Assembly: GCA_946480925.1 (NCBI GenBank)
Contig: CAMLLU010000021.1
Location: 1-64,000, forward strand
Length of the DNA: 64,000 nt
Source: an uncultured Rivibacter sp.
Lineage (GTDB): Bacteria; Pseudomonadota; Gammaproteobacteria; Burkholderiales; Burkholderiaceae
Reading direction: 5' to 3'
Positions 42,725 through 50,472 of the stretch are shown one piece after another. The translations under genes were made by a program, and so were the position numbers. How positions within the stretch are numbered: the stretch's first letter is position 1; every line of letters starts with the position of its first letter. Under the pieces are notes generated by a model that saw only the letters and a list, made by a program, of their open reading frames with translations, did not search any database and was not told the DNA's origin.

Positions 42725-45604
42725 TCAGAAGGACTGCTCGAAGCGCGCGGCGACGTTGCGGCCGGGTTGCGAATAGAAGTCGACGCCAGCCGGGTTGCGC
42801 GCGTCGGCCTGGCGGATGTCGCTCCACAGCCAGTACTTCTTGTCGAACAGGTTGTTCACGGAAAGCGAGACGCGCGAGCCCTTCCACGGCCGCCACCAGG
42901 CGCCCAGATCCACCACGCCGTAGCCGGCCGGGCGGAACCAGGGCGAAGGCGTGGTGCCGCTGTTGTCGTTGACGTGCTTCACGCGCTGCGCCGCGCGCAG
43001 GCGCGTTTCGGCGCCCCACGGGCCTGCGTCGTGCGCGAGGCCGAGCGACAGGCGGGTGGGTTCGATGGTGTCCAGCGGCTGGCCGGTTGTTTCGTCGCTG
43101 CCGCGCGCGGTGGCAATGGCACCGTCGAGGCGCCAGCGCGGCATGAAGTCCCATGCGAGGCGGGCTTCGGCGCCATGGATGCGCACCTTCGACACGTTCA
43201 CCGACATGAAGGTGGAGCCCAGCCCGGTGATGCAGTTCGGGTCGGCCGGGCAGTCCAGCCGCGCGGTGGAGATGAAGTTGCGGTAGCGGTTGTCGAACGC
43301 GGCGACCTGGCCACGCAGCGTTTCGGTGTTGAAGCGCAGGCCGACCTCGAGGCTGGTGCTGGTTTCAGGCTCGAGCGCCGGGTTGGGGCTGGTGCCGTAG
43401 CTTTGCGCCGGGTTGCGGAAATGCCCGTTCACCTCTTCGTAGCTTGGCGCGCGGAAACCGCGCACGAGCTGGCCGTAGCTGGCCAGTGCCGGGGTGAACT
43501 GCCACGAGGCAGCGAGCTTGGGCGACAGCGCACTGTCGGTCTGCGACACGGCCTGCTTGCCGATGGCGGCCAGCACCGTTTGCGACAGCGTGTCGCCGGT
43601 GTCGGGCCGCAGCGCGCGCCAGTCGTAGCGCAGCCCCGGCGTGAGCGTGAGCGCACCCCCGGCCAGGCCAGTGATCTCGTCCTGCACGAACAGGCCCACG
43701 GTGTCGGTGTGGCCGGGCGCGAAGTCGCGCAGCGGGAAGGTGTCGCCGGCCAGCGAATTGGTGGTGGTGCCGGCCGTGAGGTTGCGCACCGTGGCGCCGC
43801 GTTGCTCTTCGGTGCGCACGCGTATCGCGTCCACGCCGTAGGTCAGCAGCTGTTTTTCGCCCAAGGCGCTGTCGAACTGCAGGCTGCCGCCGGTGGAGCG
43901 TTGGCGGAACAGGAAGTCCTGCGCGATGAGGCAGTTGCTGCCCGTGCCGGACGATGCCGAGCAGCCGGCCGAGGTGTTGGTGCGCGTTTGCTCGTTGAAG
44001 TTGTAGGTCTTCGCGTCCTGCATGAAGAAGCGGGCGTCGAGCCGGTCGTACCAGCTTTCGGGGCCCGGCTTGTGTTCCCACTCGATGCGGGCGCGGGCGC
44101 GGCGTGCGCTGTCGGTACCGGACATGGCGGTCACCTTGGGCAGCGAAGACGCGAGGCGCAGCACCTGCACGTCGGCGTCCTGGTCGCGCGCTTCGGCGGT
44201 GAGCACCACGCGGTGGCCGGCGGCTGGGCGCAGCACGAACTTCGCGATCGCGCTGCGGTCGCGCACGTCTTGCGGGTTGGGGGTCGTGCGGCTGGCCGAC
44301 ACGGTGTCGACGTTGCCCTGGTTCTTGAATTCGTGCGCCTCGGTCTGCGTGTAGCCGAGCAGCCACTCGGCGCCTTCGCCGCGGCCAGCGCCGAGCACGG
44401 TGCCGGTCTTGCCCTGGTTGGCGCCCGTGTAGCCCGCGGCCACCTTGCCGCCCAGCGTGGCGCCGCTGGCCAGCAGGTCGGTGGGGTCGAGCGTGAGGTA
44501 GCCCACCACGCCGCCGATCGCGTCGGAGCCATAGAGGCTCGATGCCGGCCCGCGCAGCACTTCCACGCGCTTCAGGAACTCGGGCGAGATGCCCAGCGGT
44601 GCGTTGAGGGTGAAGTTGGTGGGGCCGCCGCCGTTGAAGTAGTTCGGCAGGCGGATGCCGTCGACCAACTGCAGCACGCGGTTGTCTTCGATGCCGCGGA
44701 TGTTGGGCCGCGTGGCACCGAAGCGGCGAGCGTCGCGGGCGAAGGCCACGTCGGGCTCGTCTTCGAGCAGCTCTGTTTCGTCGGCGGGCAGGCGCCGGTC
44801 GAGCGATTCGCGGGTGATGCGGGTGATGGTGGCGGGCACCTTGTTCGCGTCGGCTTCGTTGCGCGTGGCGGTGACCACGGTCTCGGCCACCGGCTGTGCT
44901 GCTTCAGCGGCTTGCTGCTGCGCGAGCGCGGAGCCGCTGGCCAGGGCCGCGGCCAGCGCGGTGGCGTGCAGCGCACGGCGCGAGGCGCGCGCCATGCGCT
45001 GCTCGGCCACGGATTGCGCCACGGCGGGCTCCAGGTCGGCCAGCAGCAGGCGCAAGGTCTGCTGCGGAATGAGGCGCTGCCAGCGGTACTTGTCGTGCGC
45101 GCAGCCGATGAACGCCGGAGCCCTGCCAAGCAACAGCTCGCGCAGCGTGGGCGACAGCGCGAAGCGCAGGAAGTGCACTGCGCTCGGCCGGCCGAGATGC
45201 CGGTCCGGCAGGTCTTCATTGGCCTCGGCATGACACCAGCGTTCAGCCTTGCAGCCGACGTACAGCCTATGCGCTGCTTCGTTGAGCCAGGGCAGGTCGC
45301 GCGCGCGCTCGGCGGCATCGGGCAGCTCGATCAGCAGCGTGGCCTTCCATTGCCGGCCGTCTGGCAGCAGGTGGGCATAGGCGGCGGTTTCATCGGCGAT
45401 GCCCGCGGCGTCGCTGATGCGCTCGGCCCGCAGCACTTCCTGCACCTGGTGATGCACCGTCCAGGCATCTTCGAAATGCAGGCGCATGGCGGGGCCCAGC
45501 GAGAGGCTGCGGGCACGGCGATGCGCCATCAACGCCTGGCGCGAAGGAAGTGGCGCCGCCGCAGCAGGGCGGGCGTCAGGGGTGTGAAGGTGTTTTTCCA
45601 GCAC
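42725..45604 (-). CDS. DUF3501 domain fused to a TonB-dependent haem/haemoglobin receptor
   Basis: One continuous frame of 959 residues. Residues ~1-192 match DUF3501 (RLHFEDAWTVHHQVQEVLRA, YAHLLPDGRQWKATLLIE, SAVHFLRF). Then MARASRRALHATALAAALAS, a typical cleavable signal peptide, starts at residue 204 (base 44995). The TonB plug follows (VVTATRN, RVEVLRGPASSLYGSDAIGG) and a 22-strand barrel ending in Phe (FEQSF). The haem-receptor hallmark is clear: FRAPSYEEVNGHF with a histidine, then NPALEPET. Start GTG 45604 is preceded by AAGG; the receptor alone could instead start at 44995. A Fur-like box lies at 45743-45764. Unusual fusion; the exported CbiX-like gene follows. Confidence 0.82.
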   Translation of the reverse strand: MLEKHLHTPDARPAAAAPLPSRQALMAHRRARSLSLGPAMRLHFEDAWTVHHQVQEVLRAERISDAAGIADETAAYAHLLPDGRQWKATLLIELPDAAERARDLPWLNEAAHRLYVGCKAERWCHAEANEDLPDRHLGRPSAVHFLRFALSPTLRELLLGRAPAFIGCAHDKYRWQRLIPQQTLRLLLADLEPAVAQSVAEQRMARASRRALHATALAAALASGSALAQQQAAEAAQPVAETVVTATRNEADANKVPATITRITRESLDRRLPADETELLEDEPDVAFARDARRFGATRPNIRGIEDNRVLQLVDGIRLPNYFNGGGPTNFTLNAPLGISPEFLKRVEVLRGPASSLYGSDAIGGVVGYLTLDPTDLLASGATLGGKVAAGYTGANQGKTGTVLGAGRGEGAEWLLGYTQTEAHEFKNQGNVDTVSASRTTPNPQDVRDRSAIAKFVLRPAAGHRVVLTAEARDQDADVQVLRLASSLPKVTAMSGTDSARRARARIEWEHKPGPESWYDRLDARFFMQDAKTYNFNEQTRTNTSAGCSASSGTGSNCLIAQDFLFRQRSTGGSLQFDSALGEKQLLTYGVDAIRVRTEEQRGATVRNLTAGTTTNSLAGDTFPLRDFAPGHTDTVGLFVQDEITGLAGGALTLTPGLRYDWRALRPDTGDTLSQTVLAAIGKQAVSQTDSALSPKLAASWQFTPALASYGQLVRGFRAPSYEEVNGHFRNPAQSYGTSPNPALEPETSTSLEVGLRFNTETLRGQVAAFDNRYRNFISTARLDCPADPNCITGLGSTFMSVNVSKVRIHGAEARLAWDFMPRWRLDGAIATARGSDETTGQPLDTIEPTRLSLGLAHDAGPWGAETRLRAAQRVKHVNDNSGTTPSPWFRPAGYGVVDLGAWWRPWKGSRVSLSVNNLFDKKYWLWSDIRQADARNPAGVDFYSQPGRNVAARFEQSF

Positions 45605-45742
45605 GGGAGTACCTTGAAGGGCACGGTGCTGGCTTGCGGCTGGCTGGTGCGGTGATGCAGACAACGAAAGGTCGGAACCGGCCCGCATGCGCCTGCCGCT
45701 TGCGCGTGCAGAGCCGTTGCCGGTATCGCGGGGTCACACTTT

Positions 45743-45764
45743 AATGCGAATAATTCTTGTTTGC
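45743..45764. promoter_or_regulatory. Putative Fur box upstream of the haem receptor
   Basis: Starts AATGCGAATAATTC and continues TTGTTTGC, close to the usual Burkholderiales Fur-box core with GAAT/ATTC symmetry (about 20 of 22 positions as I recall the consensus). It lies about 140 bp before the fused receptor start and about 115 bp before the divergent sensor kinase, so iron could control either. Confidence 0.6.
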
Positions 45765-45879
45765 AAGCGAATGAAACGCCGGCGTGTCGGCAGGGTGTGT
45801 TTGCCGCTTCACGGTGGGCATGCAAGGAAGGTGCTGAGGTATCGTGTCCAGCGGGATACCTTTCGAGCAAGGGGCTGAC

Positions 45880-47004
45880 ATGCGGCTGGCGGAATTCATC
45901 CGGAATGACATCGACTCCATCCTGGCCGAGTGGGAGTCATTCGCCGCGACCTTGCTTCCCGCGGCGGCAGGCCTGACGTCGCTCGCCCTGCGGGACCATG
46001 CGCCGCACATCCTGGCGGCAGTGGCGAAGGATCTCGACACGCCCCAGACCGCACTGCAGCAGTCAGAGAAGTCGAAGGGGCGCGCCCCCATGGTCGACGG
46101 CGCGCCGGAGACGGCGGCGCAGACGCATGCCGTGCTGAGGGCGCGTGGCGGGTTCGACATCAACCAGCTCGTGGCCGAATACCGCGCGCTGCGAGCCAGC
46201 GTCCTCAAGCTGTGGCGCGATGCTCACGAGCCGAATGAGAGCGGGATGGAGGACATCATCCGGTTCAATGAAGCGATCGACCAGGCGATCGCTGAATCGG
46301 TCGGCCACTTCCATGCCCAGGTGGAGCAGGCTCGCAACCTGCTGCTCGGGATGCTCGGGCACGACATGCGCAGCCCGCTCAGCACGATCGTGGCAACGGC
46401 GTCGTACCTTGCAGCCTTGAACGCCGGGGAGGAGGTTTCGATTGCTGCGGCGCGCCTGATTCGAAGCGGCGAATCGATGCGGACCCTCGTGGACGACCTG
46501 GTCGACTTCAACCGCACGAAACTCGGCCTGGGCATCAGGATCGTGCCGTCGGACGTCGATCTTGCCCTATCGGTCGCCGACGAGTTGGAGCAGCTGCGCG
46601 GCGCGCATCCGCGCCGGCAGCTCCATCTGGTGGTGAAAGGCGACTGCCGCGGTCAGTGGGACGGCCCACGGCTTCAGCAATCGCTTCGCAACCTGGTCTC
46701 GAATGCGATCAAGTACGGAGCACCCGACACGCCCGTGCATGTGGCGCTCGTTGGCGAGGGGGGCGATATCCGCCTGGAGGTCACCAACCGCGGGCCGTCC
46801 ATTGATTTGACGACCGCCAAGGAGATCTTCGATCCGCTCAAGCAAGGCGTGGCTCAAGGAGACCGGGGCAGCCTCGGGCTGGGGCTGTTCATCGTGCGTG
46901 AGATCTCACGGGCGCATGGTGGCGAAGTCGAGGTGCGCTCCAGTGAGGGCGAGACCACCTTCTCCATGCGCCTGCCTCGTCACAGCCCAAACGTGTCGCC
47001 CTGA
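45880..47004 (+). CDS. Soluble sensor histidine kinase with RsbR-like N terminus
   Basis: A 374-residue kinase without membrane helices. Residues ~5-150 are a helical RsbR/RsbRD-type sensor-like region (IRNDIDSILAEWESFAATLL; FDINQLVAEYRALRASVLKLW). The HisKA dimerisation domain has the phosphoacceptor in LLGMLGHDMRSPLSTIVATA (around 165). The HATPase domain follows with N box LRNLVSNAIKYGAPD (around 275) and G boxes RGSLGLGLFIVREI. ATG 45880 has AAGGGG upstream. No response regulator is adjacent, so it is an orphan. It is divergent from the haem-receptor gene and shares that promoter region. Confidence 0.85.
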   Translation: MRLAEFIRNDIDSILAEWESFAATLLPAAAGLTSLALRDHAPHILAAVAKDLDTPQTALQQSEKSKGRAPMVDGAPETAAQTHAVLRARGGFDINQLVAEYRALRASVLKLWRDAHEPNESGMEDIIRFNEAIDQAIAESVGHFHAQVEQARNLLLGMLGHDMRSPLSTIVATASYLAALNAGEEVSIAAARLIRSGESMRTLVDDLVDFNRTKLGLGIRIVPSDVDLALSVADELEQLRGAHPRRQLHLVVKGDCRGQWDGPRLQQSLRNLVSNAIKYGAPDTPVHVALVGEGGDIRLEVTNRGPSIDLTTAKEIFDPLKQGVAQGDRGSLGLGLFIVREISRAHGGEVEVRSSEGETTFSMRLPRHSPNVSP

Positions 47005-47053
47005 ACCGAGGCCGATACCTGCAGGGGCCGGCCGCTTTGGCGTTCGCAAATGA

Positions 47054-47077
47054 AAAGCCCCACAACAGTGGGGCTTT
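47054..47077. terminator. Terminator between the kinase and tRNA-Ser
   Basis: Perfect inverted repeat AAAGCCCCAC / GTGGGGCTTT with an AACA loop. It is followed by T-rich sequence on the minus strand (TTTTCATTTG), as expected for the tRNA transcript, and by ggt on the plus strand; it may serve both sides. Confidence 0.8.
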
Positions 47078-47084
47078 GGTGTGC

Positions 47085-47175
<91 letters not shown>

Positions 47176-47319
47176 GGAAAGTCCGCGATTGTAGCAACAG
47201 CGCGCGGGGTCTCTCCGACGATCGCGTTGCTCGATGCAGCGTGCGGTCGATGGTGTCGCGGTGGTGGTGTTGGTCTCGCGGCAGATGAAGCGATGGGGGG
47301 CCGGGTGGGGCAGTGCTGA

Positions 47320-47342
47320 GGCCGGCAATGGCGCTGCCGGCC
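47320..47342 (-). terminator. Hairpin downstream of the DUF3606-like gene
   Basis: GGCCGGCA and TGCCGGCC form an eight-base stem around ATGGCGC, about 20 bp beyond the stop codon on the minus strand. No T-tract follows, so it is a likely but not certain terminator. Confidence 0.4.
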
Positions 47343-47361
47343 TTGGGGCGTGTGGGGGGCG

Positions 47362-47622
47362 TCAGCTCAGGCCGGCCAGCGCAGGCGGGTCGGCGGAGAG
47401 TTCGTCTACTGCAGCAGGAGGCGCCAGCTTGGCGGCGCGTCGTGGGTCGCGGGCCAGATAGTTCTTCACTGCGTTGATTTCCGAGCCTACGGTTTTCACT
47501 GCTTCCTGGAGCTCCTCGGCGGTGGCGTCCAGCGTCTCCATCCAGTAGGCGACCTCCCAGTCCCAGTTCAGGTTGATGCTCAAGTAGTAGTGTTCTCCGC
47601 GACTCTTCAAGCTGTACGGCAT
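47362..47622 (-). CDS. Small DUF3606-like protein
   Basis: An 86-residue soluble protein. The core from about residue 18 (LNWDWEVAYWMETLDATAEELQEAVKTVG onward, ending VKNYLARDP near 58) resembles the DUF3606 pattern: an aromatic-rich strand, then a helix with EELQEAV and a C-terminal helix. It is followed by a disordered Ala/Pro tail. No function is known. It stands alone near the tRNA, on the minus strand. I am moderately sure it is a real gene, from its amino acid composition and the family pattern. Confidence 0.6.
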   Translation of the reverse strand: MPYSLKSRGEHYYLSINLNWDWEVAYWMETLDATAEELQEAVKTVGSEINAVKNYLARDPRRAAKLAPPAAVDELSADPPALAGLS

Positions 47623-47896
47623 ACGTGCCTCCGATCGTGATAACCGCTGCGGGGCAAGTGGTGTGCCTGCACCGCATTGCGAGTCGCCTAGAGACGACGC
47701 GCAATGCGCAGGTATGGGAAATCACTCCAGATTTGCGGATGGACGCCCGACGTTACGGAAAGTTTTTCTCACAACCGGTGGCGGAACGCCGCACGAGAAA
47801 GCGCGCTGGGCTTGAAGGGCCTGTGCGACGCTGGGCTGGCGAGTTCAGTCAGCCTTGCCTGCACCGCACTCACATCGCGGCAGGCGAGGTCGCGAT

Positions 47897-47919
47897 ATAG
47901 GGCACGTTGCGTGCCCTAT
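47897..47919 (-). terminator. Hairpin after the TolC-family gene
   Basis: ATAGGGCAC and GTGCCCTAT pair perfectly around GTTGC, 13 bp beyond the TolC-family stop on the minus strand. No T-tract. The rest of the 47623-47931 gap holds no gene I can support. Confidence 0.45.
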
Positions 47920-47931
47920 GGGGGCTCTGCG

Positions 47932-49482
47932 TTATTCGCGCGAGCGTGGCTTGACCGTGCCGCCTGGGGCAGGTGTAGGTGCAGGTTGCGCGGCTGGGGT
48001 TCTGGTGGCAGGGCCACTCATGCCGGGCGTCGACTCCGCCAGTCGGCGTGCACGGGCGTCGAGTTCTTCCTTCGGCGTGGGGTTGATCAGGCTGGCGTCG
48101 GCCGGGCAGCGGGCCGCACCGTCTTCGCCGGCTTGCCAGGCCGAGGCTTCACGGGCGCCGTCGTCTGCGTCTTCGCGCTTGAGGCCCAGTGCGGCCACCA
48201 GCGAGCCGGTGGCGGCGTGGCTGCGCAGCCAGGCGATCTGCAGGTCGGCTTCGGCGTTGGCGTACGAGCGGCGGGCCGTGTAGAGCTCGTTTTCGGAGTT
48301 CAGCAGGTCCAGCAGGCTGCGCTGGCCGATGTCGAACTGCTGGCGGTAGGCATCGCGCGCCTTTTCGATGGCCAGCACGTTGCGGTCGAGGTAGCCCAGC
48401 TGTTCCTTGAGCTTGCGCGTGTCGTTGAAGGCGATGGAGCCGGTCTGGCGCGCGTCGCGGCAGGCCTTGTCGCGCTGGTCGGCGGCCGTGTTCAGCAGGT
48501 CGGCGGCCTGGCGCACGCGGGCCTGGTCGGAGCCGCCGTTGAAGAGGTTCCAGCTCAGCACCAGCTCGGCCGAGCTGTCGCGCTTCTGGTCCGACACGCC
48601 GTCGAAGTTGCGGCCGGCGCCCGAGCGCAGGCGCGCTTCCACCTTGGGCTGGAAGGCGGCCTTGCGGACGCTGGCCTGGGAGCGCGCGGCACGGAGGTTT
48701 TCGATGGCGGCCGCGATGGCGGGGTTGCGTTGCGACACCTGGGCCAGCAGCTCACCCTGGCCGGAGGGCACGTTGTGCGCCAGCGGCGCGGCTTCGGGCA
48801 GCTGCTCGGGCGGCGCTTCGCCGACCACGCGGCGGTAGCGCTCCACCACGTCGTACAGGTTGGCGACTTCGGTGGCGAGGTTGGACTCGGCCAGCGCAAG
48901 GCGCGCGCCCGCCTGCTCGAGGTCCACCCCGCGGCCGACGCCGGCACGCACGCGGCTCTGGATCTGGTCGAACGCGTATTTGTGCTGCACGTAGTTGTCT
49001 TCGGCCAGCCTCACGAGGCGGCGAAAGCGCAGCACGTCGTGGTAGGCGCGTGCGGCTTCCAGCGCGGTCTGTTCCGTGGCGTCGACGAACTCGAAGTAGC
49101 GCGTGAGCTTGGCGTGGCCGAGGCGGTCTACCTCGTTGCTGGTGGCCAGGCCGTCCCACAGCATCTGCGTGAGCGCGAGCGCTGCGCCGCTGCGCGAGAG
49201 GCTTGCGCTTTCAGGGTTGCGGCTGCTGATTCGGTCGTTTTCGCGGCCCACGCTGGCCGACAGGTCCAGCCGCGGGTAGTAGCCACCGCGGGCGACGTCG
49301 ATCTCGTTGTTGGCAGCGCGAAACGCGTTGAAGCGCGCGGTGACCTCGGGGTTGGTGGTGATGGCTTTCTGTGCCGCAGCGCGCAGGGCCTCGTTGCCGT
49401 TTGGCTGCTGGGCCCAGGCGGTTGCACAGCCAGCTGCCACGAGTGAGAGAGCGAGCAGCGGAGCGCGAAGTTTCAATGGCAT
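47932..49482 (-). CDS. TolC-family outer-membrane channel of a type I secretion system (LapE role)
   Basis: A 516-residue outer-membrane efflux protein. The signal peptide covers about 1-25 (LLALSLVAAGCATAWAQ). Two OEP repeats follow: the first around residues 35-240 (EALRAAAQKAITTNPEVTAR, GYYPRLDLSASVGREND), the second around 260-460 (AELVLSWNLFNGGSDQARVRQ; FDIGQRSLLDLLNSENELYTA). A Pro/Ala-rich tail follows. This is the LapE/AggA-type channel, the natural exporter for the giant adhesin at 55.4 kb and beyond. ATG 49482 chosen by the signal peptide. It is divergent from the LapG-type gene across 197 bp. No LapB/LapC homologues are in the window. Confidence 0.88.
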   Translation of the reverse strand: MPLKLRAPLLALSLVAAGCATAWAQQPNGNEALRAAAQKAITTNPEVTARFNAFRAANNEIDVARGGYYPRLDLSASVGRENDRISSRNPESASLSRSGAALALTQMLWDGLATSNEVDRLGHAKLTRYFEFVDATEQTALEAARAYHDVLRFRRLVRLAEDNYVQHKYAFDQIQSRVRAGVGRGVDLEQAGARLALAESNLATEVANLYDVVERYRRVVGEAPPEQLPEAAPLAHNVPSGQGELLAQVSQRNPAIAAAIENLRAARSQASVRKAAFQPKVEARLRSGAGRNFDGVSDQKRDSSAELVLSWNLFNGGSDQARVRQAADLLNTAADQRDKACRDARQTGSIAFNDTRKLKEQLGYLDRNVLAIEKARDAYRQQFDIGQRSLLDLLNSENELYTARRSYANAEADLQIAWLRSHAATGSLVAALGLKREDADDGAREASAWQAGEDGAARCPADASLINPTPKEELDARARRLAESTPGMSGPATRTPAAQPAPTPAPGGTVKPRSRE

Positions 49483-49583
49483 GTGTTCTTGTGTCTGGCT
49501 CAGGTGTGCGCGCGATGGTGTCTGCTGCAGCGCGATCGCACAAGCCCTTGACGAAAGGTATCGCTGGAAGTATTTCACGCAAG

Positions 49584-49612
49584 TTGTTGCAGGCGCTTTG
49601 TTTTCGCAACAA
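49584..49612. promoter_or_regulatory. Inverted repeat in the tolC/lapG divergent promoter
   Basis: TTGTTGC and GCAACAA, separated by 15 bases, form a perfect 7-base dyad midway between the two start codons. A second palindrome, TGCACAGTGCA, lies at 49618-49628. Either could be a regulator site; neither matches a consensus I know. Confidence 0.35.
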
Positions 49613-49679
49613 GTCGATGCACAGTGCACGGCGTGGTGGCCCGGTCGTTCAGATTCAAGTTCTGCGATGCAGCGCCGAC

Positions 49680-50411
49680 ATGAGCTGCATGCCGAGCCTC
49701 ATGTTGGCGGCGCAGCCGCGCCCATGCAGGCCGGGCACTCGCGTCTGCCTGGCGCTGTGTGCCTGGCTGCTTGCAACCGTGGGTGCGGGGCTGCTGGCGC
49801 TCACGGCCACCAGCGGCTGGGCCTTCGACGCCGACCGCATGCTCGTGGCGGCGCAGCGGCTGGGGCCGCAGGCGCAAAGCGGTGCGCGTGCCTTGCAGGC
49901 CATGCTGGCCGCCAGCGCGGCCTTGGACGAAGAAGCGCGGCTCGCCGCCGTGAACCAGTTCTTCAATCGCCGCATCCAGTTTCGCGACGACGCCGAGATA
50001 TGGAGCCAGGCCGACTACTGGGCCAGCCCGCTGGAGCTGCTCGACAAGGGGGCCGGCGATTGCGAGGACTACGCCATCGCCAAGTACTTTTCGCTGGTGG
50101 CCACCGGGGTGCCGGCCGCCAAGCTGCGGCTGGTGTACGTGCGTGCGCTGATCGGCGGGCCGGGCGGCACGGCGCAGGCTCACATGGTGCTGGCCTACTA
50201 TGCGCAGCCGGCCGCCGAGCCGTTGATTCTCGACAATCTGATTTCGGAGCTGCGGCCCGCCTCGCGTCGGCCCGACCTGTCGCCCGTGTTCAGCTTCAAT
50301 GCCGAAGGCTTGTGGCAAGGCACCGGCGGCACCAGCGCGGGGGACCCCGTGGCGCGGCTGTCGCGCTGGCGCGAGCTGCTGGGCAAGGCGCGGGCGGAGG
50401 GCTTGTGGTGA
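49680..50411 (+). CDS. lapG: LapG-type periplasmic transglutaminase-like cysteine protease
   Basis: A 243-residue exported protease that in Pseudomonas cleaves the N terminus of LapA and releases it from the cell. An N-terminal hydrophobic segment (VCLALCAWLLATVGAGLLAL, residues ~22-41) directs export. The catalytic triad can be followed: Cys in GAGDCEDYAIAKYF (around 131), His in TAQAHMVLAYY (around 166) and Asp in LILDNLISEL (around 183). These match LapG Cys135/His172/Asp189 spacing. The calcium-binding acidic positions (DADR, DDAE) are present. Start choice among ATG 49680, 49689 and 49701 is uncertain. lapD follows after 61 bp. Confidence 0.85.
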   Translation: MSCMPSLMLAAQPRPCRPGTRVCLALCAWLLATVGAGLLALTATSGWAFDADRMLVAAQRLGPQAQSGARALQAMLAASAALDEEARLAAVNQFFNRRIQFRDDAEIWSQADYWASPLELLDKGAGDCEDYAIAKYFSLVATGVPAAKLRLVYVRALIGGPGGTAQAHMVLAYYAQPAAEPLILDNLISELRPASRRPDLSPVFSFNAEGLWQGTGGTSAGDPVARLSRWRELLGKARAEGLW

Positions 50412-50472
50412 GCCACGGGACCTATGCCCCGCACCGGGTTACGAGCGAAGACAACAACAAGGAGATCCGGTC

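Noticed and set aside
42683..45655. 990-residue plus-strand frame opposite the haem receptor
   Set aside because: Antisense shadow; the minus strand has the plug, FRAP box and C-terminal Phe.
45605..45880. Cobalamin riboswitch, looked for because of the TonB receptor and CbiX-type gene
   Set aside because: No B12-box-like sequence or conserved helices were found; the receptor marks point to haem and a Fur-like box is present instead.
47704..49446. 580-residue plus-strand frame opposite the TolC gene
   Set aside because: Protein composition is Arg/Val/Gly-rich without domain pattern, while the minus strand shows a clear signal peptide and OEP repeats.
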